DNA of 28,016 nt from Phallusia fumigata. Taxonomy: Eukaryota > Chordata > Ascidiacea > Phlebobranchia > Ascidiidae. The stretch is taken from contig QXVZ01013549.1 of the NCBI GenBank assembly GCA_008931825.1, positions 1-28,016 of the forward strand, in the 5' to 3' direction. The notes under the pieces are model-generated. The model had not been told where the DNA came from, searched no databases, and saw nothing but the letters and a program-made list of their open reading frames with translations. The position numbers and the translations under genes are program-made. Below, piece after piece: positions 23,488 to 28,016 of this stretch. The stretch's first letter is position 1. Each line of letters opens with the position of its first letter.

Positions 23488-23673
23488 CTCCTCCTAATTG
23501 CCGTGGTGGCAAGCAAACGCAGCCGGGCAATTCACAAAGTTTGCTTCAGGGCTGTCGATAATCAATCCCAGGTTGTCGCACGTTCGTCTAAATATATACG
23601 CCTGTGTATATTTGCGGGAGCGTCTGGGTGAGTAGCCCAGAAGAAAATGAGACCGGCGGCCCCTGTGCCGGCT

Positions 23674-23680
23674 CTTTATA
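23674..23680 (-). promoter_or_regulatory. Possible TATA box of the large gene
   Basis: TATAAAG on the minus strand, 187 bases before the start codon, in a GC-richer stretch (GAGCCGGCACAGG follows). A second candidate, TATATATTTA, lies at 23589-23598. Either could place transcription start within 40-160 bases of the ATG. No transcript evidence is available, and trans-splicing would hide the true start. Confidence 0.4.
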
Positions 23681-23699
23681 ACAAAGGAAACAAGCGCCA

Positions 23700-26600
23700 A
23701 CTTTTAGGGGGCGCTTTCTCCCCGTGTTGCAATAACAATAAGCGCAAGCTTTTATGAAAGTGACCGGCGTTAATACGGTATTCCCGGATCCTCATACTCG
23801 ACTATGCCCGGGTCAGCTATTGCCTGGACGAACTGGGAACAAGGAAAACAGCGACAAGTAGTTGATGGATGGATTATGATATGCCACTTCATATCCCGTG
23901 ACGATTTTTATCGCAGCCGGCAAACAAATCCCAAAATAATCACGTGCCCTTCGTCGTTTTACTCAGCGAAAGAAGAACGCTCTTACCAAATTGGTATTTT
24001 CTTCGGAAAGATGAGTCATTGGTTTATGCCACTTGTGAAACAAGTAGATGGTTTATTCGCCTGACGCACGCCTGAAGACAATACTAATTGCCACTTCACG
24101 GGTCAATTCGTGGTCCCAAGTAATCACAACATCTTCAATGTGGCTTGAGTTTTACCTCTGCTTGTGTCGGTAATTACGTGTTGTTTACCACGCAACTTGT
24201 GCTGTAGGTATAGTTTCATGTAAATACCTATCTTGCTTCCGTTTGATCCGCTATTAAACGGACGTGCCCCGGCGAGATTTTGCACTTCAAAACCCTGGCG
24301 CCGCGCATTTTGTGCGCAAATAGCGATGTTCAACACAATAACGACTAAAGATTTTTGCGGACAACGTCGCAGCTTCGCGCGCACAAACAGTGGTCTGTAA
24401 CAACATCCTGGACGACAGAGTGCTTGTGAGACGCTCCAAAGTAAGCGCGCTTTGATTCCAGCTGATCTTAGCCACTGGCAACAGTAAACAAGTGGCGATT
24501 GCGCTAAATAAAGCCGTGGACGCGATATCCTTGAGAAACTTCCAGGGTTGGGGCTGACGGTGCACTTGGTTTTAATCCGGGTTTAAAGTCGCTCCTTTCG
24601 ATCAACCCTTGTAGCAGCTTGGCACAACTACTGCCGATTCCCAAGGTCTCCTGTATCCGCATCTAGAGAATGATATATGTTTGAGATCAAATTTCAAGTA
24701 CACGGGGTCTCGTTGGGCTATCGAAGTTTTGTTGAAAGTTTTTAAACACTTGTTTTTTTGGGTGGGGTAAAAAAGTTTGTCAGGTTGTTTTGATGGATAT
24801 GGGTACTTGTGAGTTAAAATTTTACTTCGGCTCTGTGAAGCATTGCTCGAGAACGTCATGATCTTTCGAAATAAAACAAAAAGTTCGTCTAAAAATCCCC
24901 TCCTAAAGGCGGATAAAATATCAACTTTAATTTTGTCAAATTGGGTTTGACCTCTAATACTGACAGCACTTTAAAATTGCTTTTGAAATCAGTCTTAGAC
25001 AATTTAAACTTTGTGTAGCGGTAATAATACATTGTAAATGTACCTTTCGTATTCTAGCGGAGTAAAACTCGTCACCGAACTTTTTCTACATTGTGGCTTA
25101 AGATCTTTATTATATTTTTATTCGGCCACTTGGAGCAGTAGAGATCCACTTTCAGGATCGTTTGAGGCATTGCAGCAAGACACTCCGCTTTCCAGGTTTG
25201 CGGTCAAATTTCGGGAACTTTCCCACCATATGTTTCCAAGGTTGAAGTCTAATCGGTTTCGGCTGATGTAACCGAGTGTTCATGTTTACAAACAATAAAA
25301 TGATGTAATGGTATACAAGTTCCACGTTAAATCGGTTCCATTGGTTTATTTATCTCAATGCCGAGCTATAAACGGAACAGGCGTGTTTATTTCATGATTG
25401 CATCAGCCAGAATGACATTGCTTCTCCCAAATGGCCCAAATACTTTTCTCAAATGGTATTTTTTTGTAAATTCCCTCTGTTTTAATATTAAATCCACCGG
25501 CTATATGGCTTGATTAGAGGCCATAGTTTTGCCGACTCATCTTGAGATTTTTGGCGTGAACTTGTCACGTGTTGGTGACGGGACTGCAGGGCATTTGGTT
25601 CTCGACTGATTTTGCTGGGCGGGGGTTAGTAGGTCGTTATGTAGTTAGTGATGACGTATATTTACCTTGTATTTCTCAAAATCAATTCGTCTTTATAGGG
25701 TAAACGTTTGCGTTGGTTCTTAATTACGACATGATTTAGTGACATAAGTGCCGCAAGCAAAATAGATTCGACTTCCCTTCGGCCTGAGGTCAAAATGACT
25801 TTCGGTTTGTACCTGAATTGTGGTGCAACTTTGGTTCATATACCCTGGTTTCGAAACACGATTTTTTACCATGAAATGATTCATGTTGAATCTAATTGCT
25901 GCAACGTAGTAAACTGGTGTTCCATACAGCCCAAGGGGTTCAAAGAAAAATTTTGAGGGACCATGAGCTTTGCTTCATAAAACCAATGAGCGAAATGAAA
26001 AACCGCCGAAATTTATAAGTTTTATGTGTCATTTTCTAGTAGAGACCACTTGTACGGAAACAGGGTCCTCAGCTTTCAGACATATCGACAAAGGGTTCCA
26101 GGACACTGATAAGGTTGGGTACCTCTAGACTATGGCAATTTGTTTTCTAGACGCTTGTTACAAAGGCGTCGTTATACTACTGTAGTTACGAATGACGCTG
26201 TTTACTCTAGAGAAGTTCCGCCTCGAAAGCACGTGTTGTAAAGCGAGACGTCCAACAAACTTCCAAGGTATAGTTTTGTCCAAAAAGTTCGGGAACTCTC
26301 GTCGTGTACAGAAAATGGCAACGTGTTGCTTTCAAATTACGTGGGAAACGTTGTGGTTCACAAAGTCATGGGGAATTGAAAACAGCCGAAACGCAAAAAT
26401 TGCCCCACTGTTAAAATACGAAACTTTCCCTGCTGTCAAGCGAGCACCTCGATAGTGGGAAATTTTATCACACTATCTTCTTGGTTGCTGCGCTTTGGTT
26501 TTTCCTCGATTTCAAAGTCAAGCAGTCGAAGCCCACGTTCACACTTGGTGGAATGTACGCGAGTTTTTTTGTCTATTGTGTGTTACGCCGCGGGAACGCG

Positions 26601-28016
26601 TTCTTTGTTTTGCTCGATCCTTCGACTAAAATTCTATCATAGCTATTTATAGGTTACCACAGTTGGGCGGAAGTGCAAGTACGCAATGGTGCATGACATT
26701 GATTGCCGAATTGTTTGAGTGAATTTTAATTAGAACTAGCAGTGCTAATTACTGTGCAAATGTTTAAATGCCATTTAAAGACTAAATGCAGTGATGACAT
26801 GACAGGTGAAATCCACGGCACAGCGGCACCAATTGCGTTATTGTAGAAACTATAAAGTTAAACTATCTACATATATGCTGATCAGCGATTTCTGTGTTTC
26901 ACTGTGCTATACAATGGATAGCGTCTGGCGCCCAGCGTCCTGTAAACCCTGCTCTCACAAAGTTTGACATTCATGGTATGCTTGACTGGGTACGAACTGT
27001 GTGACGCTAAGCCATACAATGAACATACCATCACCAAAGTACTCAATACAAAGGACGAACCCACCGGCAACGGGCAAATTACTTTTGTGTTTGTAGCATT
27101 AAACATTGCGAAACCAATGTGACACGAGGTAACATCTGGCAAAGATCACATGACCATGCGTTGTAACTTAACTTGTGACCACCACGAGCATGTGGCTTGT
27201 TTTTCCCAGAACAAAGCCGTACTGTGGCCTTGCAACGATATCAGGATTGTTTCAACATGTGTCATGCGGCTATTGGCTGTTATCTGCCGAACGCTTAACT
27301 NATCAGGATTGTTTCAACATGTGTCATGCGGCTATTGGCTGTTATCTGCCGAACGCTTAACTTATCGTAGGGGGAAAAAACGCAAAACTTGTTTCGGTTT
27401 ATTCCATCCGCCATTGTTTGCCTTGCGCGCTGTAAAAGCGCTGGGTAAAGTTTCGATCTCCGTGAAACGAGTTTGCAGCACGAACTCAGTTTTACAACGT
27501 TCCTTCGAAACGCGGAACCATGTTTGTTGATGTTGTTGTAACTTTACTACACTAACGTTGGTATTTATTTGGAAACTACATCTACGCCGAATCAGTAAGC
27601 CACCAGTGCTTGGTGGTTTTGCATTTTGGTGAAGGTTGACGGGTTACGCCACATAGCGTTTTATTGCCAACCAGCAAACAAAGGCGAAGGCAAAACGATC
27701 TGTTTCTTTGTTGTGCAAATACCATGTGAAAAGCAAATACCGAGAAAACAGTTAACGCCCGAACAGCTTGGAAAGAAGATTTATTTGATGGTAAATTTGA
27801 AACAAGAACGTCAAGTGCCTTTTGCGAGCAGGTCTTCACAATGTCGGAGATACTCCAACAGCATTAAGAGCCTTTAACCACAGACATTCGCATTCGAAAG
27901 CAAAACATACAAAATTCATGGGCGTTTGCAACAACAGAAACTTTTTTGTGAATCATTATCGCAGCCCCACAGCACATTGATAAATTCCCCCCGAGCGACT
28001 AACAAATTGCACTGTG
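23700..28016. other. Upstream intergenic stretch, no gene supported
   Basis: Open frames here are below 130 codons, lack recognisable domains or Cys patterns, and have no consistent splice structure. The region lacks the intronic repeat families seen to the left, as far as I can tell by eye. It may contain distal regulatory sequence for the large gene or the edge of a neighbouring gene outside the window. One assembly join is present at 27301. Confidence 0.6.
27240..27362. repeat. 61-base perfect duplicate around an N
   Basis: 27240-27300 is repeated exactly at 27302-27362, with the N at 27301 between them. This is the same pattern as at 3255 and marks an unmerged contig overlap. It is not a biological repeat. 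Confidence 0.88.

Noticed and set aside
23804..24064. Open frame of 86 codons upstream of the gene
   Set aside because: No domain, no signal peptide, no splice context and a length expected by chance.
26192..26652. Two adjoining plus-strand open frames at 26.2-26.65 kb
   Set aside because: Different frames without sensible splice sites or recognisable composition; not supported as exons.

Overview
This looks like a stretch of a compact eukaryotic (animal) genome: short introns bounded by GT and AG, no bacterial operon structure, and DNA transposon relics packed into the introns. My best guess is an ascidian such as Ciona, because of the compact gene, the secreted-protein domain set and allele-like duplicates that differ by a few percent. 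This is an inference and was not tested.

One large minus-strand gene fills positions 1 to about 23,490 and runs off the left edge. I could rebuild 34 consecutive coding exons, about 5.9 kb of coding sequence or roughly 1,966 residues. Every intron has a GT donor and an AG acceptor, and all 33 junctions are phase-compatible. In protein order it encodes a signal peptide, an EMI domain, a first VWD module that lacks its N-terminal part in this assembly, C8 and TIL; a second VWD-C8-TIL module; an extra VWC-like and TIL segment; a third VWD-C8-TIL module; Thr-rich mucin-type linkers alternating with TIL and VWC modules; one LDL-receptor class A domain; another VWC and linker; an F5/8 type C (discoidin) domain; a (TTTEQPQ)5 linker; and the start of a second, very similar discoidin domain. 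The product is a large secreted, cysteine-rich, probably O-glycosylated protein. EMI, VWD, LDLa and F5/8C together recall SCO-spondin, the paired F5/8C domains recall hemocytin/hemolectin, and the Thr-rich linkers recall gel-forming mucins.

The 2.3 kb intron between exons 4 and 5 (19,652-21,971) holds three intact plus-strand tRNA-Leu(AAG) genes and one doubly deleted copy, within duplicated units. The last tRNA ends 17 bp from the splice donor of exon 4. Other introns carry several repeat families: hAT-type elements (two with 8-bp target duplications), a fold-back family with a conserved 30-nt hairpin core, a long inverted-repeat element and a SINE/LINE-like tail in three copies.

Single N bases at 3255, 8762, 22949 and 27301 are flanked by repeated sequence and appear to be unmerged contig or allele joins. 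One of them falsely doubles the LDLa exon. A fifth N, at 22399, sits where the missing half of the first VWD domain should be. From 23,490 to 28,016, upstream of the gene, I see two possible TATA elements and no supportable gene.
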